A stretch of DNA of 64,000 nucleotides from Sapria himalayana (Eukaryota > Streptophyta > Magnoliopsida > Malpighiales > Rafflesiaceae): contig JAREIK010012050.1 in NCBI GenBank assembly GCA_029783825.1, positions 96,571-160,570 of the forward strand, in the 5' to 3' direction. Made by a program: the position numbers and the translations under genes. Positions 39,675 to 52,805 of this stretch are shown here, one piece after another; positions within the stretch are counted from its first letter, which is position 1, and every line of letters starts with the position of its first letter. A model generated the notes under the pieces. The model was not told where the DNA came from and did no database searches. It saw nothing but the letters and a program-made list of their open reading frames with translations.

Positions 39675-42614
39675 ATAAAAATTTTTTAATAGTTCTAAAA
39701 TATGAATACAATACTTAGTTATAATAATCTTAATAATTATATTTGATGTAAATTCAAAATAAAAAATTTTATTAATATATATTATTTTGATGATCAAAAA
39801 ATAAATTAATAAACTATTATTAATAAGACAGATATTAATTAAAATATATTTGCAGAAAACAAAATAATTCAAAATCAAAGTAAATTATATTACTAAGTAA
39901 AATTTTAAATTTTTGAAATTTTGTTTATTTTTATAAGCATATATTTTTTTTCATAAAAAATTATTTATTTAAATTATATATGTCTCAATCATTATTTATT
40001 TTGTAATTAATATTTATATAAAAATAAACTAAAAAATAATTAATATGAATATTTAAAATTATAATGAATACAAATAAAAATGAGATTTATTTTTTTTTAT
40101 TTAGGTTATATAGGGTTAATGGTTTAAGTATTTAGAAGGTTTTGGGGTTTAGGAGTCTAGAGATTTAAATGTTTAGGCATTTAGTGATTTATAAGTTTTA
40201 TTTAAATAAAAAAATTAATTTTGTGATTTTTTATCATTTTTGAGGGTTATAACCTTTGAAAATATAATAATTTTTAAATTTGTTTCAAATGTAAATATAA
40301 TATTTAGTTATAATATTCATAATAATTATCAGACATTTATATTCAATATAAGTAATTATATTGTTAGATATTATAAAATTGATCAAATAATAAATTAAAA
40401 ACTATTCTTAAAAAGATTGATTGCAATTATAATATAATTGCAAAACCTATATATAATGATTCAAAATCAAAGTAAAATATATTACTAAATAATAATTTAT
40501 TGTTTTTAAATTTTTACTTCTTTTTATAAGCTTATTTTTAATTTGATTAAAAGTAAATTATTAAAATTATAGTTGTCTCTCTCATTATTCATTTTGTAAT
40601 TAATATTTCTATAAAAAATAAACTAATAAATAATTAAAATGAATATTTAAAATAATAATGAATACAAAAATAAAATGAGATTTATGATTTATTATATGTG
40701 GTATCCCGGTTTAATGGTTTGATTATTTAGGAGTTTTGTCATTGAGGAATTTATCAATTTATGTTTTTAGGTATTTAGTGGTTTATAGTTTCTATTTATA
40801 TAATAAAAATAAAAAAATTTTTTTTGATTTTTTCTGATTTTCCATGGTTATAACCTTTAAAAATAAAATAATTTTTAAAGTTTTTTGAAATGTCAATACT
40901 ATGTATAATTATATTAATCTTACTAATTATATATCATATAAATTCAATATAAACAATTTTAATAATAGATAGTATTATAATGATCAAAAATTAAATTAAT
41001 AAACTATTAATAATAATATAAATATTAATTAAAATATATTTACATAACACAAAATGATTCAAAATCAAATCAAAATATCTTACTAAATAATAATATTTAA
41101 TTTTAAATTTGTCCTTCTTTTTATAAGCTTATATTTTTTTTATTAAAAATAAATCATTTAAATAATATTTGTCTCACTCGAAATTTATTTTGTAATTAAT
41201 TTTTCTAAATAATCAAACTATAAATAATTAAAATGAATATTTAAAATTATAATAAATAGAAATAAAAATTAGATGTATTATCTATTAAGTAGTATATAGA
41301 TGTTAAAATGTATTTAGGGGTTTCGGGGTTTATGGGCTTACTAATTTATGTAAGTCAGCATTTAATGGTCTATATGTTTTATTTAAAAAATAAATTAACT
41401 AAAAATTTATATTTATTATTTTTTCTCATTTTTTAAGATTATAACCTTTGAAAATATAATAATTTTTAATTTTTTTTTTCAAAAGTGAATACAATATTTA
41501 TTTATAAAAATCATAATAATTATATATCATATAAATTTAATATAAACAATTTTATTGATAGATATTCTAATAATTATCAAAAAATAAATTAAAAATATAT
41601 TATGAATAATATTGATATTACTTAAAATATAATATCAAAACCTAAAATGATTCAAAATCAAAGAAAAATATATTACTAAATAATAATTTTTTGTTTTTAA
41701 ATTTATATTCTTTTTATAAGCTTATCAATTTTTTGATTAAAAATAATTTTTATAAATTATATTTTTAACATATAATTTATTTTAAAATTAATACATATAT
41801 AAAAATATAAAGCTAAATAATCAAAATAAATTTTTTAAATTATAATGAAAACAAATAAAAATGAAATTTATTAATTATTATTTAGGGTATACCGATTTAA
41901 AGGATTATCTATATAGGGTTATCGGGATTTTGTAGTTTAGTGATTTAAATACTTAGGAATTTAGTGGTGTATAGATTTTATTTAAACAATAGAATAACGA
42001 AGAAAAAAATATTTTTTTTTATTTTTTGACTTTTTCAAAGGTTATAACCTTCGAAAATATAATAATTTTAAATTTTTTTTTCAAAAGTGAATACAATATT
42101 TAGTTATAATAATCATTATATTTATATATCATATAAATTCAATATATATATTTTTATTGATAAATATTCTAATAATGATGAAAAAATAACTTAATAATCT
42201 GTTATTAATAAGATAGATGTCAATTGAAATATAATTACAAAACCTAAAATGATTCAGAAGCAAAGCAAAATATATTACTATATAATAATTTTTTGTTTTG
42301 AATTTTTTTTTATTTTAAAAAGTTTATCTATAATTTTTTGATGAAAAATAATTTACATAAATTATATTTGTGTAACTCATAAATTATTTTGTAATTAATA
42401 TTTATATAAAAATAAACAAATAAATAATTAAAATGAATATTTAAAATTATAATTAAAAATAATGAGATTTATTATTTATTATTTAGGGTATACCGGTCTA
42501 ATTTAAATTAGATCTGTCTTACTAATAATTTATTTTGTAATTAATATTTCTATAAAAATAAACTGAAAATTAATTAAATAAAATTTAAAATTATACTGAA
42601 TAAAAATTAAAATG

Positions 42615-45075
42615 ATATAATGATTATTATGACAAAATATTATATTTACTTTTGAAAAAAATTTTAAATGTATTATATTTTCAAAGGTTATAACCTTTTA
42701 AAATCTGAAAAAATAAAAAAAAATATTTTTTATTATTATTTCATTATTTAAATAAAACCTATACTCCACTAAATGCCTAAACACTTAATTGACTAAACTA
42801 CAAAATCTCGATATCCCTATATTAATAATCCTTTAAACCGGTATACAATAAATAATAATTAATAAATCTCATTTTTATTTGTTTTCATTATAATTTTAAA
42901 AAATCATTTTGATTGTTTAGTTTATATTATATATATATATATTAATTATAAAATAAATTATAAGTTAAAAATATAATTTATAAAAATATTTTTCATCAAA
43001 AAATAGATAAGCTTATAAAAATCATAAAAATTTAAAAAGAAATAATTATTATTTAGTTATATATTTTGTTTTTCTTTTGAATCATTTTAAGTTTTGATAT
43101 TATTTTTAAGTAATATCAATCATATTCATAATAGATTTTTAATTTATTTTTTGATAATTATTAGAATATCTATCAATAAAATTGTTTATATTGAATTTAT
43201 ATGATATATAATTATTATGATTATTATAAATATATATTGTATTCACTTTTGAAAAGAAATATAAAAATTATTATATTTTCAAAGGTTATAACCTTAAAAA
43301 ATTAGAAAAAATAATAAAAATAAATTTTTTGTTATTTCTTTTTTAAAATAAAACCTATAGATCATTAAATGTTTACTTAATTAAATCATGTAAGCTCATA
43401 GACCCCGAAACCCCTATATACAATAACCTTTTAACAGTTATATACTACTTAATAAATAATAAATCTCATTTTTATTTCTATTAATTACAATTTTAAATAT
43501 TCATTTTAATTATTTATAGTTTAATTTTTTAAACAAATTAATTACAAAATAAATTTTGAGTTAGAAAAATATTTTTATATAATTTATTTTTAATCAATAA
43601 AAAATATAAGCTTATAAAAAGAATAAAATATTTTGAAATTAAATATTATTATTTAGTAATATATTTTGATTTGATTTTGAATCATTTTGTGTTATGTAAA
43701 TATATTTTAATTAATATATAGATTATTAATAAAAGTTTATTAATTTAATTTTTGATCATTATTATACTTACTATCATTCAAATTGTTTATATTGAATTTA
43801 TATGAAATATAATTAGTAAGATTAATATAATTATATATGGTATTCAAATTTTAAAAAATTTTAAAAATTATCTTATTTTTAAAGGTTAACCTTTGAAAAT
43901 TAGAAAAAATCAAAAATAGAATTTTAAATTTTTATAATATAAATAAAACTGATAAACCACTAAATGCCTAAAAACATAAATTACTAAACTCCTAAATGAC
44001 AAAACTCCTAAATAATCAAACCATTAAACTGGTATACCATATATAATAAATCATAAATCTCATTTTAATTTGTATTCATTATAATTTTAAATATTCATTT
44101 TAATTATTTATTAATTTATTTTTTATATAAATATTAATCACAAAATAAATAATGAGCGAGACAAATTTAATTTTAATAATTTATTTTTAATCAAAAAATA
44201 AATATAAGCTTATAAAAAGAAGTAAAAATTTAAAAACAAAAAATTATCATTTAGTAATATATTTTACTTAGATTTTGAATCATTATAGGTTTTGCATTTA
44301 TATTTTAATTACTATCAATCTTATTAATAATAATTTATTAATTTATATTTTGATCATTATTATAATATCTATCAATAAAATTACTTATATTGAATTTAAA
44401 TGTCTTATAATTATTAAGATTATTATAACTGAATATTATATTTACATCTGAAAAAAATTTAAAAATTATTATATTTTCAGAGTTTATAACCTTCAAAAAT
44501 GATAAAAAATCACAAAAATAAATTTTTTATTATTTTATGATTTAAATAAAATTTTTAAACCACTAAATGCCAAATCATTTAAATATCTAGAATACTTAAC
44601 CCCAAAACCCCCTAAATACTTAAACCATTAAACCTATATAACCTAAATAATAAATAATAAATTTCATTTTTATTTCTATTCATTATAATTTTAAATATTC
44701 ATTTTAATTATTTTTAGTTTATTTTTATGTAAATATTAATTACAAAATAAATAATGAGTGAGACATATAATTTAAATATATTATTTTTTATGAAAAAAAT
44801 AAGCTTATAGAAATAAACAAAATTTCAAAAAAATAAAATTTTATTTAGTAATATAATTTACTTTGATTTTGAATTATTTTGGGTTTGCAAATATATTTTA
44901 ATTAATATCTATCTTATTAATAATAGTTTATTAATTTATTTTTCGATCATTATAATAATATATATTAATAAAATTTTTATATTAAATTTAGATCATATAT
45001 GATTATTAAGATTAATATAACTAAGTATAGCATTCATATTTTAGAAAGATTAAGATTAATATATATTAAAAAATT
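42615..45075 (+). repeat. Satellite array, + orientation, segment 7
   Basis: Plus orientation resumes after aaaattaaaatga with tataatgattattatg. Blocks lie near 42800 (P), 43370-43450 (X), 43985 (N) and 44580 (K), with palindrome cores at 43284, 43884 (shortened to ggttaacc) and 44482, spaced about 600 bp. The H monomer that follows is interrupted at about 45076. This P-X-N-K-H run mirrors 39540-41930. No gene is seen. Confidence 0.92.
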
Positions 45076-46102
45076 TGACATGACCTATTCGTTTCTATAA
45101 TAAATGATAAATCCTATTGACCTCCATGATCTCCACTAATAAAAATGACCTCAAAAGGTCTCATCAAAATATCAAATAAGGTTTCATCAAAAGAAAAATT
45201 TATCCCACTCAACTATTCAAAATTTTTTGATTTAACCAAATAATTATCATATAACCAAGTTAATTCACCATGGAGCCTTCCAGAAACTTAGACTCATATT
45301 CATCAAATAAATAAAATAATAATCTATTACATTTTTCAAATAAAATCCAAGTGATCTAGAGATGCCTGGATTCTCCTTTCTCTGTCTACCCTAAAAAAGA
45401 GGAAATCAATGAGGGTGAGATAACTCCCTGAGTAAAAATATATCACCATACTTGTGAGGCTAGATACTCAAGGCCATCTCACAATGATGGTTATTCTCAA
45501 TCAATCAAATATCATACATAGGTTATGCAATAAATAGCGTCAATATAAACAACAATATCAAATGAGATTTATAGGTTTGAAACACATAAATATAGTTTAC
45601 CATTCAGGAATCCATACATTCATTTTTACCTTTATACTGGAATCCATACATTCCAACCAAATATTCATAGAACGGGACGGGTTCTACACCTAGAGTTTTA
45701 CAACCACTCTAGGAATGCACTGGCTTTTCCTGCACTAGAGGGTACCATGTGCACATATCCTGATGACCTCCACATCAATTAGGTTTTCTATGATTCATAC
45801 CAACAAATAACATTAATGATTACAAGTTATAGCTGACCATACTCAGCATGAGACAGAAATGGCAATATCAAAGAATATAACTAACCGTATTCCGCATGCA
45901 ACAAGAGATAACACCGAGTACAATAAGAGTTAACTGACCGTGCTCAACATGAATATTCATTAGTACAGGTGTTTTGTGGCATATGACAAATTTAATTCAA
46001 TGAATGCTCAAAAATAAGGGTGTTAATCATAGTCAATTACTACGATCAAATCAAATAATAAAAACACTATTATACATTTCAAAGGTACAATACGATGATT
46101 CA
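45076..46102. mobile_element. ~1.03-kb non-satellite insertion, LTR-like, unclassified
   Basis: This block of ordinary-composition DNA interrupts an H-type monomer. It begins with TGACATGACC and ends near GATTCA, so TG...CA ends are possible, but no matching target-site duplication is seen. About 60-65 bp of the monomer, including the palindrome, is missing. Inside are three related ~49-bp units around gctgaccatactcagcatg (45832), ctaaccgtattccgcatg (45881) and actgaccgtgctcaacatg (45933), and a repeated ggaatccatacatt (near 45609 and 45639). I see no long reading frame. It could be a solo LTR or an internal retroelement fragment; the TG/CA ends and lack of coding are weak evidence. The matching H monomer at 39540-39720 lacks it, so the insertion came after the inverted duplication. 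Confidence 0.6.
45832..45955 (+). repeat. ~49-bp degenerate direct repeats in the LTR-like insert
   Basis: Three copies of a unit with core TGACCRTRCTCARCATG-like start at 45832, 45881 and 45933. They alternate with less conserved spacers. They lie in the right part of the insertion. Confidence 0.65.
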
Positions 46103-48435
46103 TAAAAATACTAGTTTATTAAATTAAACATATAAACACCTAAATGTGCAAACATATAAATCAATAAACTCATTAACCCCAAAACCACAAAAAACATAAA
46201 CCATTAAATAGGTATACCCTGAATAATAAATCATAAATCTCTTTTTATTAGTATTCATTATAATTTTAAATATTCATTTTAATTATTTATTGATTTATTT
46301 TTATAGAAATATTAATTACAAAATAAATTATTAGTGAAACAGATATAATTTAAATAATTTATTTTTCATCTAAAAAATATATATGCTTATAAAATGAGGC
46401 AAAATTTTTAAAATAAAAAATTATTATTTAGTAATATATCTTATTTTGATTTTGATTCATTTTAGATTCTACAATTATATTTTTATTTATATCATTCTTA
46501 TTAATACTAGTTTATTAATTTATTTATTGATCATTATTATAATATCTATTAATAAAATTTTTTATATTTAGTTTAAATTATATATAATTAATAAGATTAT
46601 TATAACTAAATATTATATTCACATATCAAAAAATTTAAAATTATTATATTTCAAAGGTTACAACCTTCAAAAATTAAAAAAATTCAAAAAATTAAATTTT
46701 TTATTTTTTAATTCTTTAGATAATAACTATAAATCACTAAAGGTCTAAACACTTAAAGCACTAAACTCCTAAACCCAAAAACACCTAAATACTTAAACCA
46801 TTAAAACATTATATCCTGAATAATAAATAATAAATAATAAATCTCAATTTTATTTGCATTCATTATAATTTTAAATAATTATTTTAATTATTTATTAGTT
46901 TATTATTATAGAATTATAAATTACAAAATAAATTATGAGTAGGACAAATTAATTTAAATAATTTATTTATAATAACAAAAATATAAAGTTATAAAAAAAG
47001 CAAAACATTAAAAAAATTATTATTAAGTAATATATTTTACTTTGAATTTGAATAAATTTAGATTTTGCAAATATATTTTAAATAATATCTATCTTATTGA
47101 TAATAGTTTATTAAATTTTTTTTTCATCATTAATATAATATCTAGCAATTTAATTATTTATATTGAATTTAAATGACTTATAATTATTAAGATTATTATA
47201 ACTAAATATTATATTTAGATTTAAAAAAAATTTAAAAATTATTATATTTTCAAAGGTTATAACCTTCAAAAATTAAAAAAATAATAAAAATAAATTTTTT
47301 GTTATATCATTGTTTAAATAAAACTTATATACCACTAAATACCAAAACACTTAAACCTCTAGACTCCTAAACACAAAAGCCCCTAAATACTTAACCCTCT
47401 AAACTTGTAAACCTTAAATATAATTTAAATAATTTATTAAAATATTAATTACAAAATAAATTAATGGTGATACAAATATAATTTAAATAATTTATTTTTC
47501 ATCAAAAAAATATAAGCTTATAAAAAGAAGCAAAAACTAAATACAACTTATTATTAGTAATAAATTTTACTTGGATTTTGAATATTTTTAGGTTTTGCAA
47601 TTATATTTTAATTTATATCTATCATATTAATTTATTTTTTGATAATTGATATCATATCTATGAATAAAATTATTTATATTTAGTTTATATTATATATAAT
47701 TTTAATGATTATTTTTACTAAATATGTATTAACATTTTTAAAAAATTTTAAAATTATTATATTGTCAAAGGTTATAATTTTTAAAAATGTGAAAAAATAT
47801 CAAAAATAATTTTTTTGTTATATCATTGTTTAAACAAATCCTATAAACCACTAAATGCCTAAAAACATAAATCGCTAAAGTCCTAAACGACAAAACCTCT
47901 AAATACTTAAAATATTAAACTGGTATACATTAATAATAATTCATAAATCTCATTTTAATTTTTATTCAGTATAATTTTAAATTTTTATTTTAATTATTTA
48001 TCAGTTTATTTTTATAGAAATATTAATTACAAAATAAATTATTAGTGAGATAGATATAATTTAAATTAAATTGGTATACCCTAAATAATAAAGAATAAAT
48101 CTCATTTTTTTTCATTATAATTTTAAATATTCATTTTAATTATTTATTTGTTTATTTTTATATAAATATTAATTAAAAAATAAATTATTAGTTATACAAA
48201 TAAAATTTAAATAAATTATTTTTCATCAAAAAAAATATAGATAAACTTAATAAAAGAAAAAAAATTAAAAACAAAAAATTATTATATAGTAATATAATTT
48301 GCTTTGCTTCTGAATCATTATAGGTTTTGTAATTATATTTTAATTGATATCTATCTTATTAATAATAGATTATTAATTTATTTTTTGATCATTATTAGAA
48401 TATTTATCAATAATATTCTTTATATTGAATTTATA

Positions 48436-48437
<2 letters not shown>

Positions 48438-48472
<35 letters not shown>
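48438..48472. repeat. (AT)n microsatellite
   Basis: Uninterrupted alternating A and T for 35 bases, grown from the atgatatata word that most monomers carry at this place. Other monomers have only about 4-5 dinucleotides. Confidence 0.95.
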
Positions 48473-48474
<2 letters not shown>

Positions 48475-49315
48475 GATTATTATAACTAAATATTGTATTC
48501 ACATTTCAAAAAATTGTAAATATTATTATATTTTGAAAGGATATCACCTATGAAAATAATAACATATTATAGAAAATCTTTTTGTTAATTTATTTTCTAA
48601 ATAAAACCTATAAACCACTAAAAGCCTAAAAACATAAATTGCTAAACTCCTAAACGACAAAACCTCTAAATACTTATTCTATTAAAATGGTATAGATTAA
48701 TAATAAATCATAAATCTCATTTTAATTTTTATTCAGTATAATTTTAAATTTTTATTTTAATTATTTACTAGTTTATTTTTATAGAAATATTAATTACAAA
48801 ATAAATTATTAGTGAGACAGATCGAATTTAAATTAAAATAGTATCCCTAAATAATAAATAATAAATCTCATTTTTTTCATATAATTTTAAATATTCATTT
48901 TAATTATTTATTTGTTTATTTATATATAAATATTAATTACAAAATAAAATGAGTTAGACAAAAATAATTTATATAAATTATTTTTCAACAAAAAATTATA
49001 GATAAACTTTTTTAAAGAAAAAAATTTTCAAAACAAAAAATTATTATATAGTAATTTATTTTGATTTGCTTCTGAATCATTTTAGGTTTTGTAATTAAAT
49101 TTTAATTGATATCTATCTTATTAATAATAGTTTATTAATTTATTTTTTGAACATTATTAGAATATTTATCAATAAAATTGTTTATATTGAATTTACATGA
49201 TATATAATTATTAAGATTATTATAACTAAATATTATATTTTAAAGGTTATCATCTTTGAAAATGAGATAAAATCACAAAAATAAATTTTTTATTATTTTA
49301 TTGTTTATATAAAAC

Positions 49316-49395
49316 CTATAAACTACTAAATGCCTAAATGCTTAAATCATTAAACTCCTAAACCCCAAAACCCTTAAATACTTAATCATTTAAAC
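49316..49395 (+). repeat. Octamer ladder in the V-type monomer left of element C
   Basis: Ten 8-bp units in exact phase (ctataaac, tactaaat, gcctaaat, gcttaaat, cattaaac, tcctaaac, cccaaaac, ccttaaat, acttaatc, atttaaac). It is the counterpart of 6596-6675 with only a few substitutions. Confidence 0.85.
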
Positions 49396-50336
49396 CATCT
49401 TTAAAGGTTTAAGTATTTATAAATAATATATAAATATCAATCAATAAATATTAGTTTATTAATTTATTTTTTGATCATTATTATATTTATATTTATATTT
49501 AGTTTATTAATATCTATTAATAAAATTGTTTATTTTTAATTTACATAATATATATTTATTAAGTTTATTATAACTAAATATTGTATTCTCATTTAAAAAA
49601 AATTTAAAAATTATTATATTTATAAAGGTTATAACCTTCAAAATTTATAAAAAATTTGAAAAATAATTTTTTTGTTATTTCATTATTTAAATAAAACATA
49701 TAAACTACTAAATGCCCAAACACTTAAATCACTTTACTCATAAACTCCTAAATACTTAAACCATTAAACCGATATATCCTAAATAATTAATCATAAATCT
49801 CATTTTTATTTCTATTCATTATAATTTCAATATTCATTTAAATTATTTATTAATTTATTTTTATCAAAATATTAATTGCAAAATAAAATTATGAATGAGA
49901 CAAATATAATTTAAATAATTATCTTCATCAAAAAAATTTATAAGCTTATAAAAAGATTCAAATATTTAAAAATAATAAATTATTATTTAGTAATATATTT
50001 TACTTTGATTTTGAATCATTTTAGATTTTGCAAATATATTTTAATTAATATCTATCATATTAATAATAGTTTATTAATCTATTTTATGATTAGTATTACA
50101 ATATTGATCAATAAAATTATTTATATTAAATTTAACTGATATTTAATTTTTATGATTATTATAATTAAATATTGTATTAACATTTGAAAAAAAATTAAAA
50201 ATTATAATATTTTCAATGGTTATAACCATGAAAATGAGAAAAAATTATAAAAATAATTTTTTGTTATTTAATTATTTAAATCAAACCTATAAACCACAAA
50301 ATAGCTAAAAACTTAAATTACTAAACTCCTAAACCA

Positions 50337-52805
50337 TGATACTTCTGCACCACACACACATAGCGACGGACCATAGTACACACGTGCACATATTCTTGTC
50401 AATTTTGGTGTCGCATTTAAAGCAGCCAGCAAGTCCTGGAAGCAACCAGAAGTATGGGAGACCAGCTTGTAGAGGGCCCCGCTAGCAAGCCGGGATGATA
50501 ATATTCAGAAAACCTATGAGACCGAGCAAAGTGGTCGGAGTAAACCCAAGAGTAGCTTGGAGTGGGTCCCACTAGCCCTATCAGGCAGCATAGAGGGCCA
50601 CCCAATCTTCGCCCAATTGGAGTAGCGGGTAATCCATTATTAATTGGAGAGCACGCAAAATCTGAAGCATCATCAAGCAGGGCCAGTATGCAATGGAGTC
50701 AAGACTAGCCACACGGGAGCGAAAGATTCAAACTTGTAGTTTATGTTTGTAGTCTTATTTGTATTTTGGACTTTGAATGCACCATGTACTTGTAGAGATG
50801 GATCATGACATACTCACACATACAATCTTGTCTGTTCTTTATGTAGCATGCAATGAGGGAAACTAGACCCATGAGCATCTTTAAGTGGGGCCCACTAAAG
50901 CAATTTGTAAAGACACATTAGGCGATGCTACATTCTCGGGAGCAGAAGACCCATCTTTATAGAATTTTGTAATTTTACTTGTATTCTAACTTGGTTGTAC
51001 TCGTAGTTAATTAGACTAAGAGATGGACCTCATCACACATGCACACCGATGCATGCATATTTTTTGATATTTTGTCAGTGCAACATACAGCCACTTCTTG
51101 GAGCACGAGGAGGAAACATTCTAACCCAAGAGACACTCTTTTGAGGATCATTGGAGCAAAAGAATGTTGAATTCAATGGTGAGAATGAATTGACAAAGTG
51201 GCGTAGATATGAACTTCTGGATTTATGGGTATTCAGTTTTACATGTATTCCATTCATAGCAATGACATAGGCAAATGATTGATGCTCCATGTCACACACA
51301 TGCATAATCTTATATTTGCATAGTTTTAATATGGTGCATCATTCATGTTCCTTCAAAAGGCTTGGACAAATCCGAATGGAAAGGACGCAGAGAGCATAAT
51401 GACTAAATGCCAACTCTGTTGTCCAGGAATGCCATGTTATTTTAGTTGTATTCGTACGCTTGGAATTATTAGGCATTATGTTTTTTTATGTATTTATGCA
51501 TAGAATCATTAAGGTGCATAGGATTTGGTGGGCTAGCCTAAATTAGTGAGCTTTTTAGTCTCTTGTAAGTTGTGTGCCTAAATGATAAATAAAGTGTGTA
51601 TTTTCCAAAAAAGAATAAAAAAACCATAAACCCTAAACTTTAAATCCTAAATCTTAAACCATAAACTATAACCCTAACCCATAAACCCTAAATTCTAAAT
51701 CTCATGTTTTGCACTTTTATAATCAAAAGACTAAGTGTTAAATTTAAATTGAAATTCACAACATTTAGAAATGTCACAAATTTATCTTTTTGTATATGCA
51801 ACACAAAGTCATGACTCAAGGGGCGAGTTTTGAATTCAGTCACTTTCTTTATTTAGATTATTGTAGCATTAGCAATGGTCATGATTCTATATTTTGTCTC
51901 TATAACACGAAATCATATCGATGAGAATATGCCAGAACTTGTGTCTCTCTGTTGAACATATTGTTATGACACTAAGAATGATCATGAATACATATTTAAT
52001 CACTATAATACTGGGTCACAGTATTTGATATGATCATAGCTTGTGAATTATATCTTTATATTGCAAAGTCATTGCACTAGGAATGATTGTAACTTTGGAC
52101 ATTCCTCAAGAGCAAAAGTCATGACCCATAAATAGTTAAAGCTCGAGTACTACTCTTTATAACTTTCTATAGCTAAAATTCTTGGGATTGGAAATATCAC
52201 TATGGCTTTTTCCTTTGATTTATGACCTCAAGTGTCAATATGCAAGACTAATATTTTGAGCAATGATCAAGACCTTTTATACATTTGAATATGATTCATT
52301 TACACTTTTTTGGGTATTGTGAGCTTGTATACATAACTCATTTAATATAAAAAGAAATAAATGATACTTTTCATATCCATGAGGATGTAAAAAAAAGGCT
52401 TAGACATGCCAATAATATAAATTTTTAGATTCTTGATTGAAAGAGAGCACATACTTCTTGCCCTGCTCAAACCGCCCTGGGGCTAATTTGTTCTAATAGG
52501 CTACAAGGTGGTTATTTTTTAGAGGTGAACTATGTTTTAAAAAAATTGCTTTGAGTGTGTGCATGAGAGATATTTTAAAAGAAATTACAATAATCAATAT
52601 AAATAGCATCCTCAACAACTAGATATTTCAATACATAGGGGGTACAACTTTGGTTTAGTCTGTTAGCGTACATGAGTCAAATTACCTTTGATAGCCCAGT
52701 GATTCAACATCAAATATGATGAGACATGATAGAGATAAAGTAAAAGCTCCTATTATTTTGGTTATTACTTTAGCAATCATTCTAGAGTTGAGAGATGAAC
52801 AAAAT
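50337..52805 (+). mobile_element. Composite 2.48-kb element, copy C
   Basis: Direct-orientation copy of the element at 7624-10105, starting TGATACTTCTGCACCAC and ending near ttgagagatgaacaaaa. By eye it differs from copy A at roughly one base in eight to twelve, depending on the part. It carries the same A-rich tail (51606-51625), telomere-like tract (51623-51703) and three ~104-bp repeats (51866, 51968, 52074). A minus-strand frame at 51075-51305 shares about 60 codons with the frame at 8321-8584 of copy A but ends earlier, because a CGA codon is TGA here. No transposase, LTR or terminal inverted repeat is recognised. Confidence 0.7.
51623..51703 (+). repeat. Degenerate plant telomere-like repeats, copy C
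   Basis: CCCTAAA variants (ataaaccctaaac, aatcctaaat, cttaaacc, ataaccctaaccc, ataaaccctaaattc) directly follow the A-rich tail. One 35-bp unit is present where copy B has two. Confidence 0.7.

Larger units (their letters stand above)
34901..42614 (-). repeat. Satellite array, - orientation, segment 6 (second HOR copy)
   Basis: Blocks near 35280 (N), 35870 (Q), 36450 (R), 36930 (T), 37540 (U), 38130, 38900, 39540 (H), 40150 (K), 40740 (N), 41335 (X) and 41930 (P). Relative to segment 5 the P, X, K and H types are each shifted by about 7.39-7.40 kb, which gives the HOR period. Short chimeric units lie near 35110 and 42500. Special structures are the 42-bp palindrome (36556-36597), a hairpin duplication (37948-38015), a triplicated 182-bp piece (38171-38716) and a 65-bp duplication with copies starting near 38768 and 38833. 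No gene is seen. Confidence 0.92.
46103..50336 (+). repeat. Satellite array, + orientation, segment 8
   Basis: After the insertion the H monomer continues (octamer block near 46140), followed by U (46730), T (47340), N (47870), N (48640), V (49316-49395) and a block near 49740. Short chimeric units lie near 48045-48185 and 48810-48950. A long (AT)n run is at 48438-48472. The order matches the minus-orientation series right of element B except for one extra N unit. No gene is seen. Confidence 0.92.

Noticed and set aside
45071..46107. 5-bp target-site duplication around the LTR-like insertion
   Set aside because: Left flank aaatt and right flank taaaa do not match, so no duplication can be claimed.
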